Assembly (NCBI GenBank): GCA_025765615.1
Contig: JAIVFJ010000358.1
Coordinates: 1 to 58,941 of the forward strand
Reading direction: 5' to 3'
Origin: Zopfochytrium polystomum
Taxonomy: Eukaryota > Chytridiomycota > Chytridiomycetes > Chytridiales > Chytridiaceae
Length of the DNA stretch: 58,941 nucleotides
Shown here: positions 41,760 to 52,939 of the stretch, piece by piece
How positions within the stretch are numbered: the first letter of the stretch is position 1
Layout: the number at the start of each line of letters is the position of its first letter
The notes under the pieces: generated by a model
What the model was told of the DNA's origin: nothing
The model's input: only the letters and a program-made list of their open reading frames with translations
The model's database searches: none
Program-made: the position numbers and the translations under genes

Positions 41760-42164
41760 GATGGCAGAGAGTAGTGGGAGAGGGTGAAGTGAATTATGAT
41801 GTCAGGAACAGGGCAGGACAGGACAAGGCAGACAAGGAACTGAGAGGAGTGATGATTGTATTGGAAACAATAATTCACTTGAGGGATGGGACAGGTCCCC
41901 CATCCCCCTTTTATACCTTTTGAGAGTCTTCCTTGTCAAGACTCAAAGAAGGTTCCAGAAAGAGCAATTAGTAATACAATGATACCAATGATACCAATGA
42001 CAACAAGACAAGTCAGGAAAGCAAAGAAGGTTCCAGAAGGTTCCACAAGGTTCCATGAAGGAATGTTCTAGAAGGTTCCAGAAGGTTCCAGAAGGTTCCA
42101 CAAGGTTCCATGAAGGAATGTTCTAGAAGGTTCCAGAGGTTTCCAGAGGGTGATTCATAACAAT

Positions 42165-43310
42165 GGAGTGAGCATGAACAGAAAATAGGGGTGGACCAGA
42201 GTATTGGAAGGATGTTTGTTGGTTAAAAAGGAGGGGAATGAGAGACTTGGTGAAGTGTTTCTTTGGCTGGGACAAGGGTAAGGGATGTGAGAAAACTGGA
42301 GTTCCAGAGGCCAGGTCAGGTTGGAGGCGGTGCATCATGGTACGGCTTATGTGGCCAATGAGAGAGGGGGAGTTCAAGCGAGAGTTGAGGTCAACAATCA
42401 TGTCAGAGCAGTATTCATTGTAAAAGTCAGGGAGTTAAAGGGTCATGGGGTGATGAAGGAGGGCATTTGGAAAAGAGGTGCAGTAGCCAACCAGGCGTTT
42501 GAAAGTTTTGCGACAGAGTGTGGTGAGGTTGTTGAGGAAAGTAGAAGTGGGTCAGGAGAAGAGCCAGGGAGGGCAGATAAGTTGCGACCAAGGAGTAGAT
42601 TGTGAGAAGAGAGGATGGAAGAGACACAAGAAAGACGGATGGATTGAACAACTTTGGCAGCAAGTTCGCAGAGGCTGATTGGACGGAGGTTAGTGATGTC
42701 ACCACCCCACACAGCTTTCTTGGGTATGGGGAAGATGGAGGAAGATGCCCAGGAGTCCAGGATGTCAAGGAAGAGAAAAGAGTGAATGATGAGGGAGGAG
42801 AAGAATGCAAGAGCATCAGGACCAGCTGCGAGGTGAAGCTCTCTGGAGACTTGGGAGGCCTGGGGCTTTGTTTGAGGCGAGAGATGTGAGAGCGTTTTCG
42901 ATGTCATTGGCAGAAGTGGGCAGCATAACCTTGGAGAAAAAATCTGGGGGGATGTGGGGACAGGGTTGCATCTCAGAGTGAAATGGAGAGGATGGTGGGA
43001 AGGGAGTGAGGGTATGAGGGCGAAACCAGTGTTCAACCTGTTGTTGGCAGATACCAGGGACAAGGTCAGGATCGTGGGTGATTGAGGGACCTTCAGCAGT
43101 AGTATAGCGAATGTGGTCGATGCTAGAATTGTTGTGTGTGCGTGCGGTTGAGGATGTTGTTGAGGACAGTCTTTATCTTGCCAGAAGAGAAAAGGTTGTG
43201 TCTATGTGTGAGAGCTGTGGCAATGTCCTCCATTTTGTGCTTTTCTGCTGCCTGGCATTGGGCACGGTAGATCGCCTGGTGATGGCGGTTGAGGGCGGGG
43301 AGATAATACA
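42165..43310 (-). pseudogene. LINE reverse-transcriptase fragment
   Basis: Minus-strand text near 42640-42780 reads DSWASSSIFPIPKKA, GDITNLRPISLCELAAKVVQ, IRLSCVSSILSSHNLLLGRN, the first conserved blocks of a non-LTR reverse transcriptase (W..s.i.PIPK, NlRPIsL, K...). Upstream (43.1-43.3 kb) is a linker-like stretch (AEKHKMEDIATALTHRHNLF). The catalytic YxDD block was not found, and stops interrupt the frame. This is the upstream half of the LINE ending at 35.5 kb. Confidence 0.75.
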
Positions 43311-43415
43311 ACCCCCTTGACGTAGAAGAAATAAAGATCAAATAACCGTCAATAGCACGAGGCTCAGCAGAGGCTCCAGTTGCGCAACGGCTTGTCACTA
43401 CGGCGGTACACCTTA

Positions 43416-43457
43416 GGGCTAGGCGAAATCGTCGACGCTGCGCTGGAGAATATGTGA
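43416..43457 (+). pseudogene. FkbM C-terminal relic, duplicated
   Basis: Encodes the same 13-codon tail and stop as 27456-27497. Downstream sequence (TTTTTTTGTGTTCCATGCC) resembles the 3' flank of FkbM 1 near 27303-27320. Confidence 0.75.
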
Positions 43458-44158
43458 GTGCGCGGGAGAGGTGAGGGAGGAGGGATGTATTTGGACGGTG
43501 AGGAGGAAAGAATATAGTGCTCTTGAATCCCTTTTTTTGTGTTCCATGCCTCATAAGAAAAGTGCTGCGAGTGAAAAGTGTAGTTGAATCATGCAACCTT
43601 TCAGACACGCATAAAAGAAAAAAGAAAAGCAACTCTCAATGCCGCCAGGCTCCACAGGGGCTGCTATTGCGCAACTGGCTGTCACGGCGCCGGTTGGCCA
43701 ACACGATATCGTGTATTTGATTGGTGACGTTTGCGCAGCAATTTGTCGACGAACCGTCGGCGTAGGTTTGACAGATTTAGTAGTACAGAGTGTGGACCAT
43801 CGTCGACAAAAATCCACCATGAGGAGCGGCTGTTAATGAACTCCTCCCATCGTCACCAGCCAGTGAAAACCTCAGTAGTTTCAAGTTCCGTTGCACGACG
43901 CATTGATGCGTACAGCCAACAGAATATGGCCACCGGCGAAAGGTCGATCTGGATGGTCGTCATTCATTAGGAAGCTTGGATTTGGCACCTCACCAATAAC
44001 ATAGTCTGTGTTGAAAGCGAGTTCCTGCCCGATGCGCTCGTTAGCCATATTTTATTCATCGACGCCTTCAACGGCAACCCCCCCAAAGGCAGTGAAACCA
44101 ATTCAGGTTGGAGAACACGACGATACTCTCTCGATCTTTGGCAGAGCGAATCTCAAAA

Positions 44159-44267
44159 TCAGCGTGGAGTCTTCTCTAAATTGTCCACGGTGCGTGTGAG
44201 GTGTAACGAGAGCGGGCAGGAGCAGTCATCGTACTTCCATGGCATCCTGCGGCGCCAAAGTGCAGGC

Positions 44268-44319
<52 letters not shown>

Positions 44320-45804
44320 AGAAGCAGGCGCCTAAAGCTTGCGACCAGTGAAACGGAAAGTCTGGACAGTACTCACTTGCCTAGAGTCAACGCAACCCCA
44401 ATTGACGAGTAGGTTGGAATTTCCATATTGTTTGCGTCGCAATCGAAACAATCAACAAATTGATTGAAGCAAAACACGTACGGATCAGTGCTTCCTTCGA
44501 ACGAGGCATCTAACACACACTGTGGAACACGAGAAAGCGAGCCATCGTGATAGACAGTTGCCGAGTTGTCTTTCTCTTCAAGTGGCGCCAGCACAGAAAC
44601 ATCGCCCTCAAGATCACGTCCGGCCGGGCCAATGAAGTTTCCATATCTTGTAGACTTGTTGCCATTCAAATTGAAACGGGACCGGCCAAGCTGGAAGCCC
44701 GCTTCCCTCTCACAGCCATGGTCATTACACGATGCGCAACGTCCGTGAACTGCCGGGTGCAGCATTGTAAGTTGAGGAATGAAGAGGTGAAAAAGAGAAA
44801 ACTGCTTAACAGGGGGAAGGCGTGGTCGCGTCAATCCGCTTGAAAATGATGTTTTGCTGCCCAAATATCGACGATATGATGCTCATTGCCTCGCAAGCGG
44901 CTCTGTCCTGGAGACTAACCTCGGAGGCACGACATGCTTGCGGCATGAATACGACTTTCCAATATCTACGCGTCCTGCTGCTGAGCGCTCCAAACAGCTC
45001 GTCCAAGCGAAAATACCGTCGTACAGGCGCCTTTAGCGCAGCCGGAGCGAGCACAAGTTTCGTGTGTTGTCTCGAACCAGTCTTCGTGGAAACGCCGTCG
45101 CCGTTCTTCCAGAGGTCTGCAAACTGGGTCAGCATGTCCACGTGCTGTGCCGTCGTGTCCAGCTCTGCCTGAAGCTGCGCGATAGCAGCTTTTTGGAACC
45201 GCTCGATCTGCTCCAGCATCTGCTGCATGCGCGCGAGGGCGGACCGGCCCTCCGCGGTCGTGGCAAACAGCGAAAACGACCAGCGCACAGAGAACGGCGA
45301 CGGTATGTTCAGGAACCGCAGGTCGCGGTCGATGCAGGCTGCTGTCAGCTCCGACGTGTCGCTGTCGGGTTTGTTGCTGTCGTTGTCACCGCAACCGTCG
45401 TCATCTCCGATCACAGCCTCCTCCGGGCTCGTAAACGCCTCGATCACGCGGTCCAGGAGCGGGACGGATGCAAAAGACGGCAGGCGCCACGAGCCGCGGG
45501 GGCGTCCTCCAAGCGCTGTCAGGGCGGGACAGCCGTCCGGGAGCTCCCAGCTCACTGCGCGATCGTAAAAGGGCAGCACAATGAGGCGGAACACGGCGGC
45601 GGAGCAGAGCGGCAGATCGATGGTCTGCGGCTCGGAGAACTGTAAGATGCGGGTGGTGCGGTCGTGCAGGTAGGTGCCTGGGAACGCCGAGAAGACGGAC
45701 GCGGGCAAGTTGAAGCGGACGGCGTCGGGCCCCACGTTGATCGCGAAGAGAGCTGGTGAGGCTGGCGCAGTCGTGAGGAGATGGTGGGCTTGGGTGGCAC
45801 TCAT
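44159..45804 (-). CDS. BTB/T1-like domain protein, copy 2
   Basis: Near-identical copy of the gene at 28154-29778 with the same three exons (about 45804-44811, 44749-44377, 44267 onward). Visible amino-acid changes are few: NHLHTT to HHLLTT at the N-terminus, DADNME to DANNME, and LTLDK to LTLGK. If the later exon-3 acceptor is the real one, a CAG-to-TAG change (ATTTAG at about 44181-44186, minus strand) shortens this copy relative to copy 1. Its upstream region differs from copy 1, which has an LTR there. No other breaks are seen. Confidence 0.65.
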
Positions 45805-46186
45805 GTCGTCGTTCTGAGGGTTTTTGCAGCCGCAACGGCCACACCTGGCCACCGCGACACGACCAGTCACTCATCTCAAGTGGGGCCGCGACCTTTTTTC
45901 CTCGAGCGACTCCGCACGACGACCTTTATGTCTCCGGCGAGCACCAGTGCGTGCGTTCGCGCGCCCTTGCTGCCCATTCAGCGCCACTCAGAGGAGCCCC
46001 GCCAACGTCAAAAAAACAAATTGGCTCTTGACACAGGATTGTCGGTCGCTTTGTTGACTTTATTTGCGGACCGTGGCCATGCTGCAGCGCCGCACCCTGG
46101 TCTACATTTCTGCCCAGATGCATTTTGAAATCTGCTCGATGCTTTTTTCGATCAATGACCGAAAGGGCTCAACCAACCCCACTTCC

Positions 46187-46463
46187 TGTGGCTCTGTAGC
46201 TGGAAAAGCATGGGGGGTCTCGGTATCTGTCACTCAAGGGCCCAGGGTTCAAGTCACGACGCCAGCTGTTGAAGGCAACAAGAAATAGTACGGTCTTGAA
46301 TCACAAGGAGTGGTGCAGTGGAGATGCCTGACGACCCTGTAAGTCCTTAGTGCATGGGGTGGGTTTGCCAAGGTGAAAACTGGACGTAGTCTATAATGGT
46401 TCACCATTGATGGCGCTTTCTCTTCCCGTCAGCCCTTCGGGGCTGGAACAATATAATAATAAT
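46187..46463 (+). repeat. SINE-1 copy b (best preserved)
   Basis: The head GGCTCTGTAGCTGG gives an A box, followed by GGTTCAAGTC as a perfect B box near 46246-46256. The body and LINE-derived tail follow, with hairpin GTCAGCCC-TTCG-GGGCTGG and GGAACAATATAATAATAAT. The short (TAA)n end replaces an A tail. It lies between the second BTB/T1-like gene and FkbM 2. Confidence 0.8.
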
Positions 46464-46935
46464 CCTGTGGCTCTGTCTGGTTCAAGTCCATGCATGGACG
46501 TTGGATGACGGAACGTATCAAGCAACCGCGGGTTCAGGGGGGCCGCGTTAACCCTTACCTAGTCGACGTTTCACGCGTTCTTACACTGACTTGGATTGGC
46601 ACGATTCTCCAGTCCTTCCGTGTGAAAAAATACGGGCAAACGGGGACTGAGGTTTATTGAGGCGGAGGTGCAAACCATGCAAGCGCTGGTTCGGGGTCGC
46701 AGTGGCCATCGCTGATTGGCTGCGCCGAATTTGTCTTCAGGAATCTGCGAACATCGCCTGTTGGGAAATTTTCAATTGGAAGCTCCATTGAAATTTTGTC
46801 TTTGATTCTTCCGGGCTGTCTCGCCGGTCCTTCCATCTTTGGGGCCAACCCAAAAGAGAAGAAGGCTTTGGAAGAAAATTCCTTCCTTTCCCTCCCGACT
46901 CTCGGTGTCTGTCTATCGGTCTCCGTCTCCCTCTG

Positions 46936-46941
<6 letters not shown>

Positions 46942-47029
<88 letters not shown>
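46942..47029 (+). repeat. (CT)n microsatellite
   Basis: About 44 uninterrupted CT units end roughly 140 bp upstream of the FkbM 2 start codon. Such pyrimidine tracts are common in fungal promoters, and this one may also be length-variable. Confidence 0.9.
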
Positions 47030-47033
<4 letters not shown>

Positions 47034-47166
47034 CATCTCTCTGTTTCCTCTCAGTCGCTGTCTCTCCAGCACCACCAATGAGGCGCGAGATCTGCAATCA
47101 TAGAAGAAGCGAAAAGACAAGGTCTCTCACACATCGGTCCGCTTCCCCACTCGATATCATCGTCCC

Positions 47167-48461
47167 ATGCGGTCAACGCAGTCCACCTCCGCCCGCGCGG
47201 CCCTCGCCGCCCTGGCCCTCATCGGCATCGTCTCGCTGTCCACCCTCGTCTACCGCCTCGTCCGAAGCAACGCCGACCACCTGCATCGCCTGGGAGAAGG
47301 AGGAGGAGGAGGACGGCACGGCACCGCCGCCGACATCCCCGTCAAAGAGTACGCCCTGCCCGCCGCCTCGACCCCCGCCGAGCGCCAGGCGCTAGCCCGC
47401 TTCTTCCAGTCCCTCTACTGCGCCCAATTCTACCCGCCCCCCGCCGTCCGCCGACGGCGCGACCCTCAACTACACCGCGATCGGCGTCACGGGCTTCCAC
47501 CCGGACCCCAAGCGGTCCCCCGTCGTCGACGGCCTCGGCATGTACGTGCTGGGCGGCGCAGGGGACGCCGTGAGCCAGACCATCGTGCGGTACGGGAGCT
47601 GGGAGGCCGATCTGTCGCAAGGGTTCATCGCCGCGCTGGCGGAGGCCGAGGCCGTCGGGGTGGTCGACCCGCTGTTTTTGGACATCGGGTCCAACTTGGG
47701 GATGCACTCGGTCGCCGTGCTGGCGTACGGGTACCGCGTGGTGTCGATCGACGCCTTGACGATGAACGCGCACCATTTCATGTCGACGTTGTGCAGGCAC
47801 CCGAAGCTGATGGAAAAGTCGACGTTTATTCGCAGCGTGAGTCGGTTTCTTTTTTTTTTTTTGTTTTTTCCGTTTGTTTTTTGGTTTGGGCAAGTGTGCA
47901 AATGGAGCTATAACGAAATCATCTTTCTTACCTTAGGGCCTCGGATCTCGTGTGTCCACATGCGCGATCGTATCCTCGGACGCCAACCTCGGCGACGGCA
48001 TGGTAACCTGCGACCCCACGCACATCGCGCAGTACAAGGCGGGCGCGCCGCCGGCGGGGATGTTCCCCTTGCGGCAGTGGCTGCCGATCGCGCCGCTCGA
48101 CAGCTTCGTGGACGAGGACGTGTGGGTGGTCAAAATGGACGTGGAAGGGTTCGAGCTGGACGTGCTGCAGGGCGGGCGCAACCTATTTACGCGGCGGCGC
48201 GTGCCGTTCCTGCTGACCGAGATCCAGGGGTGGGGCGGCGGCGCGCCCGTCGAAAAGTCGCGGCGCATGGTCGTGCTGGTCGCGGAGTACGGGTACTCGT
48301 GTAGTGAAGAGGGCTGGTTCGGGAAGCGGTGGCGCATCCCGGCGAACCCGGTTGACGTTGTGCTCAAGGACGATATTTACAATGTCTGGTGCATTCACCC
48401 GGAGCACCTCAGGGCCGCGGGGCTTGGTGGAAAAGTGGATGCCGCGCTGGCGAATGTTTGA
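47167..48461 (+). CDS. FkbM-type methyltransferase 2, frame-disrupted
   Basis: Paralogue of the gene at 25697 with the same two-exon plan: exon 1 from 47167 to 47836, 100-bp intron (GTGAGT...TTAG), exon 2 from 47937 to 48461. It has an N-terminal anchor (AALAALALIGIVSLSTLVY), motif I LFLDIGSNLGMHSVAVLAYG and FkbM signature VVKMDVEGFELDVLQGG. Exon 1 carries one extra base relative to a full frame near 47440-47450, inside CCCGCCCCCCGCC. Removing one C there would restore the frame to GVTGFHPDPK. Everything else is intact, so this is either a very young pseudogene or a consensus error in a C run. Confidence 0.85.
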
Positions 48462-48469
48462 TGGGGGAA

Positions 48470-50501
48470 AGAGGGTTTCTACTTTTGTTTCTGGGACGGG
48501 TATTGAGAGAATGTTGCTCCATCTCTATTCTAGACTGTTTCTCCCTTTTGTTTTATTTCACGGCTTATGCTCGGCCGTGCTAGTAAATCGTCTAATACTG
48601 GATGAGCGTTCGGGAGATGTGGTCAGACCTGAACCTCGTAACATCTAAGAGAATGTCGGAACAAGAAAAATAACAAACAATTAAAATAAAGCCTCTTTCC
48701 ATATGAATACAATCAAGATGTTTCTTCCGCCTAACAGCGCACACCCAGCTATCGGCACCTCGTTGGCTCAATATTCTTTTGGGTGAATAGAAGCATTCGG
48801 TGCACCTTCGAAGGACCATTGGATCAAAGAAGCGCCTGATGAGCCGATTTTTGGGATAAGTCGAATGGTTCTTTCGCGTTTGCAGACTAAATATTTACCG
48901 AGAGCTGTTCCCCGAATCACCAGTGTTGTGTCGATCACGGTCGAGTTCTGCCACTGCTCCTGTAGAAGGAGGGGCGCGGACGTGGCGGGAGAATCGGCAG
49001 CCTCATGTTTAGGCTGACCCTCGTTGTAGCACGAACGCGGGGAGGTTGTTAGGCGCCTCTTGCTGAGCGGCTCAAAAGTGCCACTGCCTCTGACCGACTC
49101 GCGGCTGTGGGTGATGCTGCCGCGTCCCCAGCGGACGGTTTTTCTTGATGCTAACGACGAAACGGGCGACACCAGCGTGGACCGAACAGCAGTTCTATTG
49201 AAAAAATTAAATCATAATAAGTACATGCACATTAATACACAAATCGCCGTAGAACCCTGCCCCGTTGGTGGTGGTATTCCGCCTTAGACATTGCAAATTT
49301 TTTTTCCGCCCTCACACATGAAGAGACCAACAGTTTATACCCTTTTCACAGACGTCATCACGGCGGCGCAGTTGGTTGGTAAGAAAAGATTTCGTCTATT
49401 AGTGGTAATCACGAGAGTGGGACGGCGTCGCCGTCCTAGCCGACCGCGCGGTCACAACCCGGTCGCGTCCGCACCTGTTGGTTGCTAGTAAAAGATTCCG
49501 TAAGGAATCCAACAGAGACAATCCCAGTGCATGTCCCGAAAACAAACAGGCTAGAGAGAAAAAAACGGGCATCGGGGCCGAGGCCCACATAAATAAATCA
49601 ACACTCAGCAGGGTGCTTCATTGTTACAACGGCCATCGTGTTGATCCTGACGAAATAAAGAGTAGAACTTTTTGTCATGAAGAATCTCCCCGTCGCAGGT
49701 AAATATGCACTTCTCCTCAAGCTCTCCTCGCCACCAAGATTTTATGAGAGAAGGAATTTTCCGTCGCGATTCGCGTCATGTTGCCGCGAAAGGCTGCCTT
49801 CAACAAATGTATGTGCTTCTGCTCACCTCACGATCAAGATTTACTAGAGAAGGAATTCCCGTCACGATCCACGCAAGGTTGCCAGTCTTACGCACAACCT
49901 TTCTTCATACGTGCGAATCCATCCTCGCGCAGTGTTCTGCTGACCGAGGTGCGGGGGTAAAAGTTCATGTTGGAAGCGCTCGAGCATGGACGGCTCGCGA
50001 TCGTCCAGTAGGGGAGACGGTTGTGGCACATGCATATGTGCCAGTGTTGAGTTGGGTTTTTGGATTTGTGCGATTATGGCTTTATCCAAACGAGAGAGAG
50101 AGAGAGAGTGTGTGTGTGTGAGAGTGAGAGAGACGGGAGAGGGGAGGGACCTCCGGGTGTCTGTGTGCTCGCAAATGAAAGCAGCACAACTGCACTCGAC
50201 GGATCAGTGGTTTCTTCGAGTTCGCTTCCGCGGCCAAGAAGGCGGGTCTGTCGGTAAAGAACGAGCAGATCTTTTTTTTTTCCTTTATCTCTATGAAGGT
50301 AGAGACCACCACCATACCGCTTGGGGCGGGTGGGAGCGCTTATCAATAAATCGGAAATTTATGAGAGACCGGGACGCACGCCACGCCTTATGAGAATGAC
50401 GAGCACCGGTCCCTGGCTATCGCGCCAGGTCGATCTATCAGTCTATCAATCAATCAATCAATCAGCTGGTCATCCACTGTCAATGATTAGGGCCAGTCAG
50501 T

Positions 50502-50534
<33 letters not shown>

Positions 50535-50874
50535 CAGCCAAGAACAACGAGATGGCGAAATCGCCGTGCGAATCGCGCGAGATTGGGTTGGGTGGCACCT
50601 GACTCCCACCCTTTTTTCGGGTGGCGCAATTCGCACAAACGCCAATGACGCGACCTGGGAGAAACAAAAAAAAAAAAAAAAAAAAAGGAGAAGAGAAAAA
50701 CAAAAACCAACAATAACAAGAAAAAAAAAACAAAAAAGAAAAAACAACAACAGATTCGGCGCCCAAAGCACCGACCGTCGTCGTCGTCGCCATTTCGACA
50801 CAATTGGGTAAGGGCTCGGCTCGGACTCGCCGTGATTGGCTCGGGCCGTGCGCAGCAGCAGGCAGCAGGCACGC

Positions 50875-50913
<39 letters not shown>

Positions 50914-51090
50914 TTCTCTCGCCCCGTAACCTTTGTCTCCGCCGATAACAGCACACCCGTGCCCGTAAAGGCCAAACGGCGAGGCAGGCAGACAGACGGT
51001 CGGCTGCGCAAAAACTATCCACAATGAGGGAACAACGGAACAAACAAAAGAAAGAAAAAAAAAAGAAAAAAAAGAAGAAAAAAACAACCA
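48470..51090. other. Long intergenic region with simple repeats
   Basis: No sure gene is present. A minus-strand frame at 48768-49172 (134 codons, contains STVIDTTLVIRGTALGKYLV) is the only plausible coding stretch and matches nothing I know. Simple repeats: GA near 50092-50108, GT at 50503-50533, GA at 50879-50910, A-rich 50660-50760. An imperfect ~65-bp repeat occurs at 49727-49790 and 49829-49893. Confidence 0.45.
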
Positions 51091-51100
51091 GAACTCCTCA

Positions 51101-51106
51101 TATAAA
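51101..51106 (+). promoter_or_regulatory. Possible TATA box of permease gene
   Basis: TATAAA lies 163 bp upstream of the permease ATG, behind an A-rich tract, which would give a 5' leader of about 130 bases. Position and motif are the only evidence. Confidence 0.4.
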
Positions 51107-51268
51107 GCCCCACACGAGGAGGGGCAAGGCTATAGGATCGTCGCCCTCGCTATCTCCTCTCATCCCGCTGTCGAGATCTCCTGCACGAGCCAGCCAGCCA
51201 GCCAGCCACTAGACACAAGAAGAGAGCAACAACTCCGTCCCTCTCACTTCCTCACAAGCGCAAGTACA

Positions 51269-52938
51269 ATGTCAGACAGCGACGGCAGGACGTCCGAAAC
51301 CTCCGCCACGGTCAAGCGGTCGTGGGTCAGCTACGTGTGGGACAAGGACTTACGACGCCAAAAGCCCCGCGGAGCGCAACCTGGTCACCAAAATCGACCT
51401 CGGCATCCTCATCTACGCGTGCATCGGCTACCTCGTCAAAACCTGGACCAGGCAAACATCAACAACGCGTACCTCAGCGGGATGAAGGAGGAGCTCGGCA
51501 TGTACGGGAACGAGCTGAATAACGCCGTGCTCGCTTTTAACGTGCCGTACTGCATGTAAGCCAGGGCCCCCTGATTTATCAAATGTTTGGGAGACCTTCC
51601 CCCCCCCCCGGGAAACTAATATACCACCCACCCAAATAACACACGCCACCCAGCCTGGCGATCCCCTCCAACATCCTGATCACCAAGATTCGCCCCAGCC
51701 TGTACCTGCCCCTCCTCGAGCTCGGCTGGACCATCTGCACAATCGCAAAGGGCTTCGTGCACAGCCCGACGCAGCTGTACATCCTCTCTGGCATCCTGGG
51801 CGCCTTCGAGGCCGGCTACTTTCCCGCGGTGACGTACATCATCAGCTCGTGGTACACCAAGACCGAGTTCTCGAAACGCATGACGCTCTTCGCGGTGACC
51901 TCGCCGATCGCGCTCCATGTTCTCGGGGTACCTGCAGACGGCGGTCTACTCGAACCTGAACGGGCAGCAACGGACTGGCCGGGTGGCGGTGGCTGTTTAT
52001 CGTCGACGGGCTCATCTCGTTCGTGTCGGCGATCATCGGGTTCTTCCTGATCCCAGACTTTCCCGAAACCACGAAATGGCGGTACTTCACCGCCGACGAG
52101 ATCCAGCTGGCGTCGTCCCGGCTCAAAAAGGACGGCCGCGACAACAAGGTCGTGTACAACTGGGACCTGGTGAAGCGCGTGTTTGGGCGCTGGCACTTTT
52201 ACCTGTTTGTCCCGCTGTACGCCATTTACAACTCGGCGTCGACGGCGTTGACGAACTTCAGCTTCTTGCTCAAGGCCAACGGGTACCAGGTGTGGCAGAT
52301 CAACGTGTACCCGACGGGCGTCTACGCCGTGATGGCGGTCTCGTACCTCGCCCTCGGTTGGTACGCCGACGCTCGGGGCGACCGGTTCTCGGTGGTCTTC
52401 TTCCCGATGGCGGTGTCCGCCGTCTTCGTGACGCTCCTCGCGGTCTGGGACATCCCGTTCTCGCTCAAATTCGCCTCGTACTACCTGGCCGGCGTTTCCG
52501 CGCCCATCGCGACGACCATGGCGTACCTGACGGCCGTGATCGACTCGGGACGCCGTGGAAAGGACGCTGGTGATCGCGGCGATGAACTCGGCGTCGTACA
52601 CGATTTTCATCATTGGCCAGATCTGGCTGTGGCCGCAGACCGCCTCGCCGCGGTTCCCTGTCGGAAACAGGTACACGGCGGTCACGCTGTGGGTCGGGCT
52701 GCTGGTGACGGTCGCGATCAAGATCCTGTGGGAACGGGATTTGAGGAGGGGCGTCGTTCACCTCGGCGGAGGGAACGATTGTGAAGAAGAAGGCCGACCA
52801 GGAGGGCGGGCGGCGGCGGCGTTGTGGTCGCCGAGGATGAGCCTGAGAAGAAGAAGGAGGACGTCAAGGCTTGAAGAAGGAGGAAGACTGGAGCTGCCCG
52901 TTTTTTTTTTTTGTATTTATTCCTCTTGGCTTCTATGA
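51269..52938 (+). CDS. Dal5-like MFS permease, frame-disrupted
   Basis: A major-facilitator transporter of the anion:cation symporter (allantoate/vitamin, Dal5) family, importing small organic anions at the plasma membrane. Family blocks appear in order: LDQANINNAYLSGMKEEL and YGNELN; after a 98-bp intron (51556-51653) LAIPSNILI, LLELGWTI, ILGAFEAGYFPAVTYIISSW; GWRWLFIVDG; GFFLIPDFPETTKW; WHFYLFVPLYAIYNSA; VIAAMNSASYTIFIIGQIWL. Five single-base frame changes separate them, near 51350, 51440, 51910, 51965 and 52550. Without these the protein would have the normal twelve membrane passes. Either a recent pseudogene or an under-polished consensus. The exact C-terminus is uncertain. Confidence 0.8.
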
Positions 52939-52939
52939 T

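Larger units (their letters stand above)
40405..42162 (-). mobile_element. Internally deleted chromovirus, copy 2
   Basis: A 1758-bp relative of the element at 9.2 kb, with 363-bp LTRs (40405-40767 and 41800-42162) that differ by about one base from each other, flanked by the perfect 5-bp duplication ATGGA (40400-40404 and 42163-42167). An internal deletion equal to 3567 bp of copy 1 (9909-13475) joins early gag to late integrase at a 2-bp overlap (CA). It keeps the primer site, polypurine tract, start of gag, end of integrase and chromodomain, so it cannot move by itself but could be mobilised by a full element. It lies inside the LINE. Confidence 0.95.
35523..43312 (-). mobile_element. Decayed LINE with RT and RNase H
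   Basis: A minus-strand non-LTR retrotransposon, 5'-truncated at about 43312 where it meets the duplicated block. Reverse-transcriptase motifs lie at 42.4-43.1 kb, an RNase H domain at 36.9-37.5 kb and the hairpin 3' tail at 35.5 kb. The chromovirus derivative (40405-42162) and anonymous or SINE DNA (38075-40210) interrupt it. Possession of RNase H suits I/Tad-like clades. Frames are broken many times. It could also be two related LINE fragments side by side. Confidence 0.7.
43312..45831. repeat. Segmental duplication, copy 2
   Basis: Direct repeat of 27352-29806, offset by about 15.96-16.03 kb. It contains the FkbM relic and the second BTB/T1-like gene, and an A run of ~48 bp at 44270-44317 where copy 1 has ~18. 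The right edge is at the shared word GCAAC, after which copy 1 enters an LTR and copy 2 continues into unrelated sequence. Confidence 0.9.

Noticed and set aside
46737..47120. Frames rich in Arg-Glu or Ser-Leu over the CT tract
   Set aside because: Translation of a dinucleotide repeat, not a gene.
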